Virus record (IMG/VR): IMGVR_UViG_3300040801_001569
Span: 1 to 22,328 of that record
Length of the DNA stretch: 22,328 nt
Source of the DNA: a virus
Direction: 5' to 3' (one strand)
Shown here: one piece after another, positions 5,996 to 12,575 of the stretch
Numbering within the stretch: the first letter of the stretch is position 1
Layout: each line of letters starts with the position of its first letter
The notes under the pieces: generated by a model
Seen by the model: only the letters and a program-made list of their open reading frames with translations
Database searches by the model: none
Told to the model about the DNA's origin: nothing
Translations under genes and position numbers: made by a program

Positions 5996-6423
5996 CTTGC
6001 GATTATTTGCGGTTGGCTAAGGCATTAGAAAACAAAAACCCATTTGACCAGTCGTTAGGTGAAAAAGCTCTAAAAGCCAAGCGTCAGCGTGAAAAATACC
6101 GTAGACAGGGTTATGAAGCCTGTTTGCACCAAATACGCGCTATGGGTCTTGTGCGAGCTCAGGAGACCATTTCAGAGACTAGGCACTTTCTTTGGTCGGC
6201 TTACGGACTCAGTACGCGCGAGATTACCGAGTTCCATATGCGCATAACTCAGGACGATTACGATGGGTTCTTTGACTGGTATCACACGACTGGGACATTG
6301 ATTGCCAACCGTAACGGCGGACTGACTAAGCTCGGGAAAATTAAAGACGATGAAAAAGTAGCACAAAAAATTACTCAACACATCAGCGACCGGATGGGGT
6401 CGGTATTAGACAAACTAAAATAA
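5992..6423 (+). CDS. Unknown basic protein (143 aa)
   Basis: The N-terminal 50 residues are Lys/Arg-rich helix (GEKALKAKRQREKYRRQGYEA). A middle part is aromatic (FLWSAYGLSTREITEFHM, then FFDWYHTTG), and the C-terminus is charged helix. No catalytic motif is seen. The basic helix suggests nucleic-acid contact. It starts by an ATGA overlap with the preceding gene and ends 4 bases before the SSB-tail gene, in a block that otherwise concerns recombination. No family is recognised. Confidence 0.65.
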   Translation: MTCDYLRLAKALENKNPFDQSLGEKALKAKRQREKYRRQGYEACLHQIRAMGLVRAQETISETRHFLWSAYGLSTREITEFHMRITQDDYDGFFDWYHTTGTLIANRNGGLTKLGKIKDDEKVAQKITQHISDRMGSVLDKLK

Positions 6424-6427
6424 ATTT

Positions 6428-6733
6428 ATGGCATCAGAAAATGATAAGGCGATTGGCGCACTGTGGGTCAAGAATGGTCCAAAGGGTCAGTACATGACTG
6501 GCGACATCGAGATTGACGGCAAAAAAACCAAACTTGTTTGTTTCTTGAACCAGTACAAAAAAGAGGAAAAACACCCGGACTGGCGCATTATGGAGAGCGA
6601 ACCTCGGGCGCAAGCTGGGTATGGCAACGCACCTGCACCGGTCGCTAGCGCAACACTGAACAATCCGAACCCGGAAATGGCACCGGCGACATTACCAGAT
6701 GAGCACATTAACCCTGAGGATATTCCATTTTGA
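6428..6733 (+). CDS. Small protein with SSB-like acidic C-terminal tip
   Basis: The 101-aa product has a compact domain at about 6-60 (IGALWVKNGPKGQYMTGDIEI, HPDWRIME), a pattern seen in short uncharacterised phage and bacterial proteins of OB-like or DUF736-like look. A Pro/Ala-rich flexible linker follows, and then the last residues HINPEDIPF. The tip PEDIPF imitates the DDDIPF tail with which SSB recruits DNA repair and replication enzymes. It may be a divergent phage SSB or an SSB-tail mimic. Its place among RecT, YqaJ and SNF2 genes agrees. The OB-fold identity is inference; the tail is seen directly. Confidence 0.65.
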   Translation: MASENDKAIGALWVKNGPKGQYMTGDIEIDGKKTKLVCFLNQYKKEEKHPDWRIMESEPRAQAGYGNAPAPVASATLNNPNPEMAPATLPDEHINPEDIPF

Positions 6734-6734
6734 T

Positions 6735-7136
6735 ATGCAAGTTACGAAATTCAGAGCATGGCATAAAACCAAAAAAGTAATGTGCTACGTCGACGCAATC
6801 TACTCACCGTTTGGTGGTGAGTATAGCCGATACGACTTGACTGTGATTGCTAATGACAAAAAAATTGGAGGTGTAGAAAAAGACGACATAAAGCTGTTGC
6901 AGTACACAGGTTTAGAAGACAAAAACGGAGTTGAGATATACGAGGGTGACTTAATCAAATGCAATTATTGCGATAAAGATTTGGCAGAAATGAGGTACAA
7001 CGTAGGTATGCACCGATTTCAGTTACAATGGAACTTGAAAAATTGTGGAAACGCACGTCACACTCGGGCAAATGAATCAGAAGTAGTTTGCAGCATACAT
7101 GGTAGTGGTATAGACCTAACAACATTGCGATTATGA
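6735..7136 (+). CDS. YopX-family phage protein
   Basis: I take the ATG at 6735, two bases beyond the preceding stop codon, because MQVTKFRAWHKTKKVM matches the usual YopX beginning (KFRAWDK...M). The upstream TTG would add a 12-residue non-family extension. The second hallmark is LLQYTGLEDKNGVEIYEGDLIK, typical of the family's C-terminal half. YopX proteins are small, widespread phage proteins of unknown function that form oligomers. Odd here is a Cys pair in NYCDKD and further Cys near the C-terminus. It overlaps the next gene by 4 bases. Confidence 0.85.
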   Translation: MQVTKFRAWHKTKKVMCYVDAIYSPFGGEYSRYDLTVIANDKKIGGVEKDDIKLLQYTGLEDKNGVEIYEGDLIKCNYCDKDLAEMRYNVGMHRFQLQWNLKNCGNARHTRANESEVVCSIHGSGIDLTTLRL

Positions 7137-7723
7137 TTACCAAAAATGGTTCAAAACAAATCTTGTACCTTGACCGGGACAGCCGGGTAGATGATGTGAT
7201 TCAAGAGCTAATCAATCGCGCAGTACCAGAATGGTGTGAGCACATTGAAGCTGAGATAAACAACTTGCAGGGTAAGGAGGCTGGCGAGTTTCGGACTATC
7301 GAGAATAACTTCAAAATAGGCAACACTGAATTGCAGCGATTACTGCGATTCTACAAAGGCGCGGTGATTCCATACTTTTATCGTCAAGAGTATGGCGACT
7401 GGGAGCAAAAAATCGACGGTGCATGTTTGCAGGATATGGATAAGGAAATCAAACAGCGCATTGGATTTGTGCTTTACGATAGCAAGGGTCACAAAACTGA
7501 TGAGCCAAACTCCACATTGACGTTCAAGCTGGCGCGTGAGTTCAATGAATTCCTTACTGACATCGAGAATGTGTGCTTTACGGACAATGGGTACATCTTC
7601 CCTGACAGTGACGAGTACAAAAAACGTGAAAAAAATATGGGCATTCAGGGCGCAAAAGAGTGGGCGCTGAACAATCTCAAAGAGCGAATTATGAACAAAT
7701 ACCCTAACCGCGAAATATCATGA
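7133..7723 (+). CDS. Unknown protein (196 aa)
   Basis: This soluble, acidic protein starts at an ATG overlapping the YopX stop. Predicted elements by eye are a helix-rich first half (DDVIQELINRAVPEWCEHIEAE), an aromatic middle (YFYRQEYGDWEQ) and a C-terminal segment with EFNEFLTDIENVCF and a basic end. No nuclease, kinase or methyltransferase motif is visible. Its neighbours (recombination genes upstream, helicase downstream) place it in the early DNA-metabolism operon. No family is assigned. Confidence 0.7.
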   Translation: MITKNGSKQILYLDRDSRVDDVIQELINRAVPEWCEHIEAEINNLQGKEAGEFRTIENNFKIGNTELQRLLRFYKGAVIPYFYRQEYGDWEQKIDGACLQDMDKEIKQRIGFVLYDSKGHKTDEPNSTLTFKLAREFNEFLTDIENVCFTDNGYIFPDSDEYKKREKNMGIQGAKEWALNNLKERIMNKYPNREIS

Positions 7724-8001
7724 TGCCAGAAATCAGTGACCAAATATACGAAGAAATGAACCATCGTACTGATACAGAAATCAAACGCATCATTGCGGAG
7801 CATGGACTAACAGTTGATGACTTCAAACCGGTGACAGGAAAGTACGTTATGACGTTTGACGAAAATGAAACACAAACCCTTCCGCCAGTCCCCGGTGAGC
7901 CATTTGAGGGATTTATGGTGCGAAAAAATATGCGGATTGTGATTAGTAAAAAAATCGACACCCATCAAATTAGGATAGCCCAAAAAGTAGACATCGTATG
8001 A
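7720..8001 (+). CDS. Small hypothetical protein (93 aa)
   Basis: It begins with ATGATG, overlapping the upstream stop codon; either Met may be used. The product is acidic at the N-terminus (EISDQIYEEMNHRTDTEIKRIIAEHG, helical) and turns beta-like and basic at the end (MRIVISKKIDTHQIRIAQKV). A FEGFMVRKNMRIV segment looks like a strand-turn-strand. Function is unknown. It shares a 4-base overlap with the next gene. Confidence 0.6.
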   Translation: MMPEISDQIYEEMNHRTDTEIKRIIAEHGLTVDDFKPVTGKYVMTFDENETQTLPPVPGEPFEGFMVRKNMRIVISKKIDTHQIRIAQKVDIV

Positions 8002-8216
8002 TTAAGAGGATTACTAACATGGACTTAGAGCGCGAGGTTGAGTTCGTTCCATACGGCAACGTGGATGCCGAGGGTATCATCAACTCTTACGACAACACCA
8101 ACAAAATTGCGTGGGTGATTTACAAGTGTGGTGAGACTGGCGAATGGCTTAACCACCCACCACGCGCAACCGATTATAAAGACTTAAAATTCAAACACAC
8201 CAACGGATATGATTGA
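7998..8216 (+). CDS. Small hypothetical protein (72 aa), possible SH3-like fold
   Basis: The ATG at 7998 overlaps the previous stop; a second Met at 8019 (MDLEREVEF) is also possible. The protein looks beta-rich, with REVEFVPYGNVDAEGIINSYD and KIAWVIYKCGETGEW, reminiscent of short KOW/SH3-like barrels such as those in small phage proteins. That likeness is weak. It overlaps the helicase gene by 8 bases, which suggests translational coupling to it. Confidence 0.6.
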   Translation: MIKRITNMDLEREVEFVPYGNVDAEGIINSYDNTNKIAWVIYKCGETGEWLNHPPRATDYKDLKFKHTNGYD

Positions 8217-9528
8217 GTTAATGGAACACCAAAAACGCTGCGTAGAGTATTACAGCGACCGTAGTGTATTGCTCGCGCATGAGATGGGTACTGGAAAATC
8301 CATCACTTCAATCGCAATGCACAAAGCACACGGCGCGGTCATTGTTTGCCCGGCAAAGTTAAAACAGAATTGGCATACCGAGCTCATGAAAATGGGGGTG
8401 AATGATAGCGAGATTCAGATTATTGAAACCGCAAAAGATGAAATACGCAACGTGAAATGGATAGTCATTTCTTACAGCGTCATCGACAAATTCGTTGGTC
8501 GACTAGACTTCTACCGCCGGCTCATTTGTGACGAAAGCCATTACATTAAAAATGCTAGCAAGCGTAGTAAGGCAGTGGTTAAGATTGCGCAAAACATGGA
8601 GGTTGTGACGTTACTTAGCGGTACCGCTATTATGAATCGACCAATTGAATTGTGGAATCAGCTCAAGTCAATCAATGCAAAATTACTCGACAAGTACAAC
8701 CGCACATCATTCAGTCAAAAGTTTTGCGACGGTCACATGCAAAACTTCGGTCGGCGCCGGTTTTGGTCGGAAAGTGGCGCGACGAATATCGAAGAATTGC
8801 GAATGGAGATTGTCGGCGATGTGGATATTGTAAAGAAAAGTGAAGTGTTGGATATTCCGCCAAAGGTCGTGCAAACCACCGTCATCGAGTTCACACCGGA
8901 ACAGCGACGCGGTTACAATAGCGAGTGGAAGCGGTACGTGGATTGGCTTAAGGCAAACCCTGAGTACTTCACCGAGTACACCGAAAAACGAAAGGTCGAT
9001 GGCAAGGTTGAGACACACGTCGTGACTCGTGAAGAACAATTTACCAACGTGGTCAATGCAAAACAGTTGGTCGAGCTACAGAAAATGAAGCAGGTCACGA
9101 GCCTCGCTAAAGTAGATTACTTCTTGGGATTGCTGGATGAGATTGGTGAACAGCAGGTTATTGTCTTTACTGAATTTATCGAGAGCATCGAGCGATTGAA
9201 CGCTGGACTCAAAAAAGCCGGGGCAACATACGCCACACTCAAAGACAGCGACTCGGTGGAGCGATTCCAAAGTGGTCAGGCGCAATTCTTTACCGCCAAC
9301 ATCGTCGCTGGTGGGCAGGGGTTGAACCTACAGTACGCTAGTAACGTATTCATTCTTGACCGTCACTGGACGCCTGGACAAAATGAGCAAGCTGAAGACC
9401 GGGTACACCGCAAGGGGCAGACTCAACAGTGTAATATCTATTACGTGGAGGTCAAAGACACCATTGACGAAAAACTAAAAGAGGCTAACGAACGCAAAAA
9501 ACAGGTAATAACAGACCTTATGGGGTAG
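8209..9528 (+). CDS. SNF2-family DEAD/DESH-box DNA helicase/translocase
   Basis: The 439-aa protein has a complete SF2/SNF2 core. Motif I is HEMGTGKS (24-31), motif Ia is VIVCPAKLKQNW, motif II is CDESH (107-111, DESH), and motif III is LLSGTAIM (135-142). The second RecA domain shows VIVFTEFIES, AGGQGLNLQYA and the SNF2 signature EDRVHRKGQTQ. The short length, with no accessory chromatin domains, is usual for phage versions. These use ATP to translocate along dsDNA and may remodel forks or strip proteins during recombination and replication. It is the last gene of the operon; its stop is followed directly by the second copy of the 30-bp control element. Confidence 0.9.
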   Translation: MIELMEHQKRCVEYYSDRSVLLAHEMGTGKSITSIAMHKAHGAVIVCPAKLKQNWHTELMKMGVNDSEIQIIETAKDEIRNVKWIVISYSVIDKFVGRLDFYRRLICDESHYIKNASKRSKAVVKIAQNMEVVTLLSGTAIMNRPIELWNQLKSINAKLLDKYNRTSFSQKFCDGHMQNFGRRRFWSESGATNIEELRMEIVGDVDIVKKSEVLDIPPKVVQTTVIEFTPEQRRGYNSEWKRYVDWLKANPEYFTEYTEKRKVDGKVETHVVTREEQFTNVVNAKQLVELQKMKQVTSLAKVDYFLGLLDEIGEQQVIVFTEFIESIERLNAGLKKAGATYATLKDSDSVERFQSGQAQFFTANIVAGGQGLNLQYASNVFILDRHWTPGQNEQAEDRVHRKGQTQQCNIYYVEVKDTIDEKLKEANERKKQVITDLMG

Positions 9529-9558
9529 AGTTACCCACATCGCTACACTTTACTTTTT
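9529..9558 (+). repeat. 30-bp perfect repeat, copy 2
   Basis: Identical to 3180-3209. It starts 1 base after the helicase stop codon, so the helicase gene end and the next operon's control element are abutted. It carries one TTACCCACA nonamer (9531-9539), while the first copy has an additional tandem nonamer upstream. Confidence 0.85.
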
Positions 9559-9576
9559 ACGCAGAAACGGCATACT
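9549..9576 (+). promoter_or_regulatory. Promoter TTTACT-16-CATACT of the second early operon
   Basis: TTTACT (9549-9554), inside the shared repeat, and CATACT (9571-9576) reproduce the arrangement at 3200-3228 with one base less spacing. Initiation near 9583 would leave a leader of about 24 nt before the ATG at 9607. No Shine-Dalgarno sequence is present, but a TAACAGG word lies at 9591-9597. Confidence 0.5.
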
Positions 9577-9606
9577 TACAGAGTAACAGCTAACAGGTTA
9601 CCAATC

Positions 9607-9960
9607 ATGACATCAACAAAAAACATTGACCGGTCGGCATTAACGACCTCACAAAAAGCAAGCATTATCAAAAAAGCAATCAAGGAGGCTCGACCAGACG
9701 TACTAAAAATATCAGTCACCAAAGGTAGCGGTACAGCTAGTGGTTGGATTACAACCCGGGTCACCCTCGTAGATGACGTAAGTGTTGAGCATAACGAGTT
9801 CGGCGTGCCAGAAACAAACAGCGAAAATCGACAGCACATTGAGGAAATTGCCCGGGAAGCGCTACAGGAAGCTGGGACTGACTTTTACACGTTCAGCAGT
9901 GACGATGGCTACGGTTCAGAAATGACATGTCACTCAATCGAAATCAGTTATGAGCAGTAA
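9607..9960 (+). CDS. LPD29-like small protein
   Basis: The 117-aa product has a helix-strand plan. TTSQKASIIKKAIKEARPDVLKISVTKGSGTASGWITTRVTLVDD resembles the short domain (large polyvalent protein associated domain 29) often found in phage and plasmid proteins, which begins A-I-R-x-A-L-K-x-x-F-P. The C-terminal half has NRQHIEEIAREALQEAG and a Gly/Ser-rich end. Its molecular role is unknown. It is first in the operon controlled by repeat copy 2. The start ATG has no Shine-Dalgarno sequence. The family call is from pattern memory and moderate. Confidence 0.6.
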   Translation: MTSTKNIDRSALTTSQKASIIKKAIKEARPDVLKISVTKGSGTASGWITTRVTLVDDVSVEHNEFGVPETNSENRQHIEEIAREALQEAGTDFYTFSSDDGYGSEMTCHSIEISYEQ

Positions 9961-10285
9961 AGCAAAACCGCTAGGCTCAGATGCCTTGCGCGCCGGAATC
10001 GACACGGCAATCATGCGCGCGTCCTACAAAGGCACAAACTGCGAACCGCTGGGGTATCGCGAGGGTGTGCCGAACGCTGGCTTCCTCAGCAACGTGAGCG
10101 GTGAAGAACCATACAAATTGCAAAATCAGTTGGAGCGATTAGGCTTCACACACTTTGCCATGCACGCCCCTTATTACTGGCATTGTAGAAATATTAAAGC
10201 CGGGGTAGTGGTCCAATACGTCGAGGGTGATGTGTACATCTACGACCGTATCGAGTTTGACAATGCACAACGTAATAAAAAATAA
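9950..10285 (+). CDS. Unknown protein (111 aa)
   Basis: It starts at the ATG overlapping the preceding gene by 11 bases. The N-terminus is polar and possibly unstructured. The middle (PYKLQNQLERLGFTHFAMHAPYYWHCRNIK) is aromatic with His and Cys, and the end is beta-like (GVVVQYVEGDVYIYDRIEF). No catalytic motif is clear. It is co-transcribed with the LPD29-like gene and followed 2 bases later by the next gene. Confidence 0.6.
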   Translation: MSSKAKPLGSDALRAGIDTAIMRASYKGTNCEPLGYREGVPNAGFLSNVSGEEPYKLQNQLERLGFTHFAMHAPYYWHCRNIKAGVVVQYVEGDVYIYDRIEFDNAQRNKK

Positions 10286-10287
10286 AC

Positions 10288-10746
10288 ATGAAAACTATTC
10301 AAGACATTCTTAACGAATTTAGTGGAGTAAAAACCCACATCGACATCAACGACGAAACCAGATTACGAGTCTCATTTGCTGGTGACTTAGACGATTTAGA
10401 AAATACCGACAGTGATATTGATTTTGATTTAAACGGCTTAACTATCGCTTGGATTCCCTCACAGTACGTCAAAGATGAAGAGATGCGAAATAATTCACTA
10501 AAAGAAAAGTTCCGAACAATGGACGGTAGATTCTTAGAGCATCACCGAGCAGTGTACGAAATCGTTTGCTGGTTAAAAGGTGAGTCGCCAGAAAAAGTGG
10601 AGGTAGACATCACTGCCACACCTGCAAAGGTTCTTGAAAAAGTAGTTCCAGACCCCGAAACAGAAAAGCAAATGCACATTGCTCATGGTAAGGTAGAGGC
10701 TTACGAAAAATTGTTAATCAACCGAACATTAGAAATCGGAAGCTAG
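10288..10746 (+). CDS. Unknown acidic protein (152 aa)
   Basis: The product is strongly acidic in its first half (DDLENTDSDIDFDLNG). A segment MDGRFLEHHRAVYEIVCWLKGESPEKVEVDI follows, then a helical end. The charge resembles DNA-mimic or chaperone-type phage proteins, but no motif supports either. Base use here is more A-rich than in the flanking genes, with runs such as AAAAAATAAAC before the start, which may show a separate origin. No Shine-Dalgarno sequence is seen. Confidence 0.6.
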   Translation: MKTIQDILNEFSGVKTHIDINDETRLRVSFAGDLDDLENTDSDIDFDLNGLTIAWIPSQYVKDEEMRNNSLKEKFRTMDGRFLEHHRAVYEIVCWLKGESPEKVEVDITATPAKVLEKVVPDPETEKQMHIAHGKVEAYEKLLINRTLEIGS

Positions 10747-10747
10747 T

Positions 10748-11068
10748 ATGCCCAAATCAAAAAAGCGTAAAAACAAAGTGGTCGATGTCAGCAAATTAAA
10801 AGATGACAAAAAGCAAATGCAGATACCAGTCACAGTCGGTGGTCGAGACTTTATCGCGTTACTGGAAGTTTCAAAGGACGCGAACGCTGAACAAATTGCT
10901 GCTGCCAAGCGCAACGTACACTTCCTTATTGCAAAGCAAATGGACGAGGCGTGGAGACAGGCAAGCTGGTGGAAAAAACTATACCGGCGAACAATCAACT
11001 TCTTCAAAAGCAGTCCAGCAACCCGGCGCGCAAACGCAATCATTCACGACCGGGACGCTGGAGAATAG
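10748..11068 (+). CDS. Unknown basic protein (106 aa)
   Basis: The N-terminus is a Lys/Arg cluster (MPKSKKRKNKVVDVSKLKDDKK). A predicted helical centre (EQIAAAKRNVHFLIAKQMDEAW) and a second basic patch (WWKKLYRRTINFFKSSPATRR) follow. Overall this looks like a nucleic-acid-binding protein, with a moderately amphipathic helix at about 70-90. It lies directly before the structured RNA, with only 2 bases between its stop and the RNA's -10 box. An RNA-binding role is tempting but rests on position and charge alone. Confidence 0.6.
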   Translation: MPKSKKRKNKVVDVSKLKDDKKQMQIPVTVGGRDFIALLEVSKDANAEQIAAAKRNVHFLIAKQMDEAWRQASWWKKLYRRTINFFKSSPATRRANAIIHDRDAGE

Positions 11069-11070
11069 GG

Positions 11071-11076
11071 TATACT
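11071..11076 (+). promoter_or_regulatory. -10 box TATACT of the structured RNA
   Basis: TATACT follows the stop codon of the upstream gene by 2 bases. The expected start, 7 bases on, is 11083, exactly the first base of the long closing helix of the RNA. No consensus -35 is seen, so an activator or read-through from upstream may contribute. Confidence 0.5.
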
Positions 11077-11082
11077 TACCAC

Positions 11083-11417
11083 GTGCGCTCCGCGCTGGTG
11101 AGGCGCAAAAGTTGACGCTATGGCAGTTCCCAGCCTGTTGAGGCAAAACGTGGAAGTTGGTCAAAAGAGGCTAGCCGGAATCGCTGTTCCTTTGGGAGCA
11201 TCGTGAACGGCGAGTTGCCTCTGGCGATTGACGGAAGCGTCGCGCTGAGGGACGAACACTGCCTAAACATGGGAATTGCAAGGTGACTAAACCGTACCGG
11301 ACTATAAATCTGGGGTTCGGGGAAATCCTTGCCACCAGCGCCGAGCGCGCGGTACGCTAGTTCTTTTAACAATCCATACCTCCAACATAGCAATTAACAC
11401 CAGCAATGGTGTTTTTT
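11083..11417 (+). ncRNA. Large structured non-coding RNA (about 335 nt) of unknown class
   Basis: No credible protein gene occupies 11069-11451. A 15-bp closing helix joins 11083-11098 to 11335-11350: 8 pairs including one G-U, a C-C mismatch, then 7 pairs. Inside are at least three arms. Arm A runs 11112-11164, with TTGAC/GTCAA at its base and a GCCT-GTTG-AGGC cap. Arm B runs 11166-11222, with AGAGGC/GCCTCT and TCGCTGTTC/GAACGGCGA, 6 and 9 pairs. Arm C runs 11278-11332, with GCAAGG/CCTTGC enclosing CCGGA-7nt-TCTGG. GGC/GCC (11223-11225/11261-11263) may close a fourth. A -10 box upstream and an intrinsic terminator at 11396-11417 bound the unit. It does not match tmRNA, RNase P, SRP, 6S or group I intron landmarks known to me. 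Confidence 0.65.
11396..11417 (+). terminator. Rho-independent terminator of the structured RNA
   Basis: AACACC (11396-11401) pairs with GGTGTT (11408-11413) around a 6-base loop, and six T run from 11412 to 11417. The -35 of the following leaderless promoter starts inside this T run, a very compact arrangement. Confidence 0.8.
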
Positions 11418-11445
11418 GCTTTTAACAGGTGCAAGCTGGTACAAT
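11416..11445 (+). promoter_or_regulatory. Leaderless promoter of the ninG-like gene
   Basis: TTGCTT (11416-11421), 18 bases, and the extended -10 TGGTACAAT (11437-11445). Counting 7 bases from the -10 end gives 11452, the first base of the GTG start codon, so the mRNA is probably leaderless. The same spacing occurs before 19322 and 21866. Confidence 0.6.
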
Positions 11446-11451
11446 AAGGGG

Positions 11452-12021
11452 GTGAAGCGTAGCGGATTCAAAAGACCGTCATATGACGAATATGTTAAAA
11501 AACAACGCCAAAAACAGGCGCGCAAATTAACTGCGAGTAAGACGGTCAAAAAACCTGCAATCAAGAAAAAACAGGTACCGGGCAAAACCAAATACCCCTC
11601 ACACGCTGGAGTCCGTAACTCTCGGCGGTGGGTGGGTTACAAAGGGGCGTTTTGGGCAATCTTTTCAATGTACACGCGCAAGCGTGATTTTCTGCGTTAT
11701 GGGGGTCGGTGCGTTTCATGTCCAAGAATTCTAGAAGATTGGCGCGACGGCGACGCTGGGCATTACGTTTCAGTGTCCCGAGGTGGTATTGACCTTTGCT
11801 TTGATGAGGACAATGTTCATCTGCAATGCAAACGATGTAACAATCCGGCTTGGACGGTAGACGCTGGGTTGCCGTTTGGCATGGAAGTTGACCGCCGGCT
11901 CGGAGATGGGGTCGCCCGGAAATTGCTTGAGCGCTCATTCAAAGAGACTGGTAAAGAGCCTAGTCAGGATGAGTACAAGCGACTCGTAGAGATTTATAAA
12001 GATAAATTTGATGCATTATGA
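11452..12021 (+). CDS. ninG: NinG-like recombination protein (lambda Rap/NinG family)
   Basis: I start at GTG 11452, giving VKRSGFKRPSYDEY, because NinG proteins begin close to a KRSGFKR-type basic motif and the leaderless promoter points to this base. A TTG at 11416 would lie in the terminator. The 189-aa product has a basic N-terminus. A zinc/HNH-like centre follows, with CVSCPRILEDWRDGDAGHYVSVSRGG, then HLQCKRCNNP. The C-terminus is helical (RKLLERSFKETGKEPSQDEYKRLVEIYKDKF). The Cys pairs and GHY(V/I)S motif are NinG hallmarks. NinG/Rap is a structure-specific endonuclease acting on branched DNA made during phage recombination, which complements RecT and YqaJ. It overlaps the next gene by 4 bases. 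Confidence 0.8.
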   Translation: MKRSGFKRPSYDEYVKKQRQKQARKLTASKTVKKPAIKKKQVPGKTKYPSHAGVRNSRRWVGYKGAFWAIFSMYTRKRDFLRYGGRCVSCPRILEDWRDGDAGHYVSVSRGGIDLCFDEDNVHLQCKRCNNPAWTVDAGLPFGMEVDRRLGDGVARKLLERSFKETGKEPSQDEYKRLVEIYKDKFDAL

Positions 12022-12575
12022 AATGGACACCAAAAACAGTCCCACTCGCTGATTTGAAACCGGCGGAATACAACCCCCGGCGTCAAAACAAAAAAGCCAA
12101 AAAAGCGTTTCAGAAAAACGCTGAAGAATTTGGCAACCTCGAACCGATTGTTGTGAACGCTGACGGCACAATCATCGGTGGTCACCAGCGTTACTACATT
12201 GCTATCGAGAACGGCGCTCAGGAAATGGAAGTCTTCATGCCTGATAAACCACTGAGTCAGGAAGATGAAATGGAGCTGAACGTAATTCTTAACAGCGTAA
12301 CTGGGCACACTGTCCTCGATAAATTACTCGAGAACAAACTCGACCAAGCGACTCTGGATGAATTAGGGTTCCGAGAGTTTCGACTGCCGGTAGTCAAAGC
12401 ACCGGACACCGCTGTTGTTGAGCAGGGTAAGCAAAAAAACCCTAGCGTGCTGGCACTATTCTTCGAAGTAGATGACATCATCGAAGTGAAGCGAGTGTTG
12501 AAAAAAATTATTAAGGATGAAGATAGCGTCGACGGCGTTGCTACAGCCATAATGCACCTTGAATCGTATGTCTAA
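12018..12575 (+). CDS. ParB/Srx-fold protein 1 of the DNA-modification cluster
   Basis: The 185-aa protein starts with a ParB N-terminal fold: VPLADLKPAEYNPRRQ (NPR at 19-21), a helical stretch, NLEPIVVNADG, then IIGGHQRYYIA with the GGHQR motif at 54-58. In ParB-like nucleotide hydrolases and phage modification proteins this motif binds phosphate or nucleotide. No helix-turn-helix partition domain follows; the C-terminal 90 residues are a different helical and beta segment. ParB-fold proteins lacking the DNA-partition domain recur beside TET/JBP dioxygenases and glycosyltransferases in phages. It overlaps both neighbours, so the cluster is probably one translational unit. Confidence 0.75.
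   Translation: MKWTPKTVPLADLKPAEYNPRRQNKKAKKAFQKNAEEFGNLEPIVVNADGTIIGGHQRYYIAIENGAQEMEVFMPDKPLSQEDEMELNVILNSVTGHTVLDKLLENKLDQATLDELGFREFRLPVVKAPDTAVVEQGKQKNPSVLALFFEVDDIIEVKRVLKKIIKDEDSVDGVATAIMHLESYV

Noticed and set aside
11277-11336. tRNA-like cloverleaf: GCAAGG/CCTTGC stem, CCGGA-7nt-TCTGG arm with a T at position 33, and a CCACCA end
   Set aside because: Only about 60 nt; the D-arm-like part does not pair well, the T-arm lacks TTCGAxTC and a 5-bp stem, the anticodon would be ATA, and the first acceptor pair is T-C. The CCA bases are also needed for the long closing helix of the larger RNA.
11284-11360. Group I intron core (GACTAAACCG followed by TAGT)
   Set aside because: There is a GACTA-like P7 half but no matching P3/P4/P6 order, and no flanking exon continuity: the neighbouring genes are separate and complete.
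11118-11393. Minus-strand reading frames across the structured RNA
   Set aside because: No recognisable protein features. They are better explained as chance frames in a GC-rich, base-paired region.
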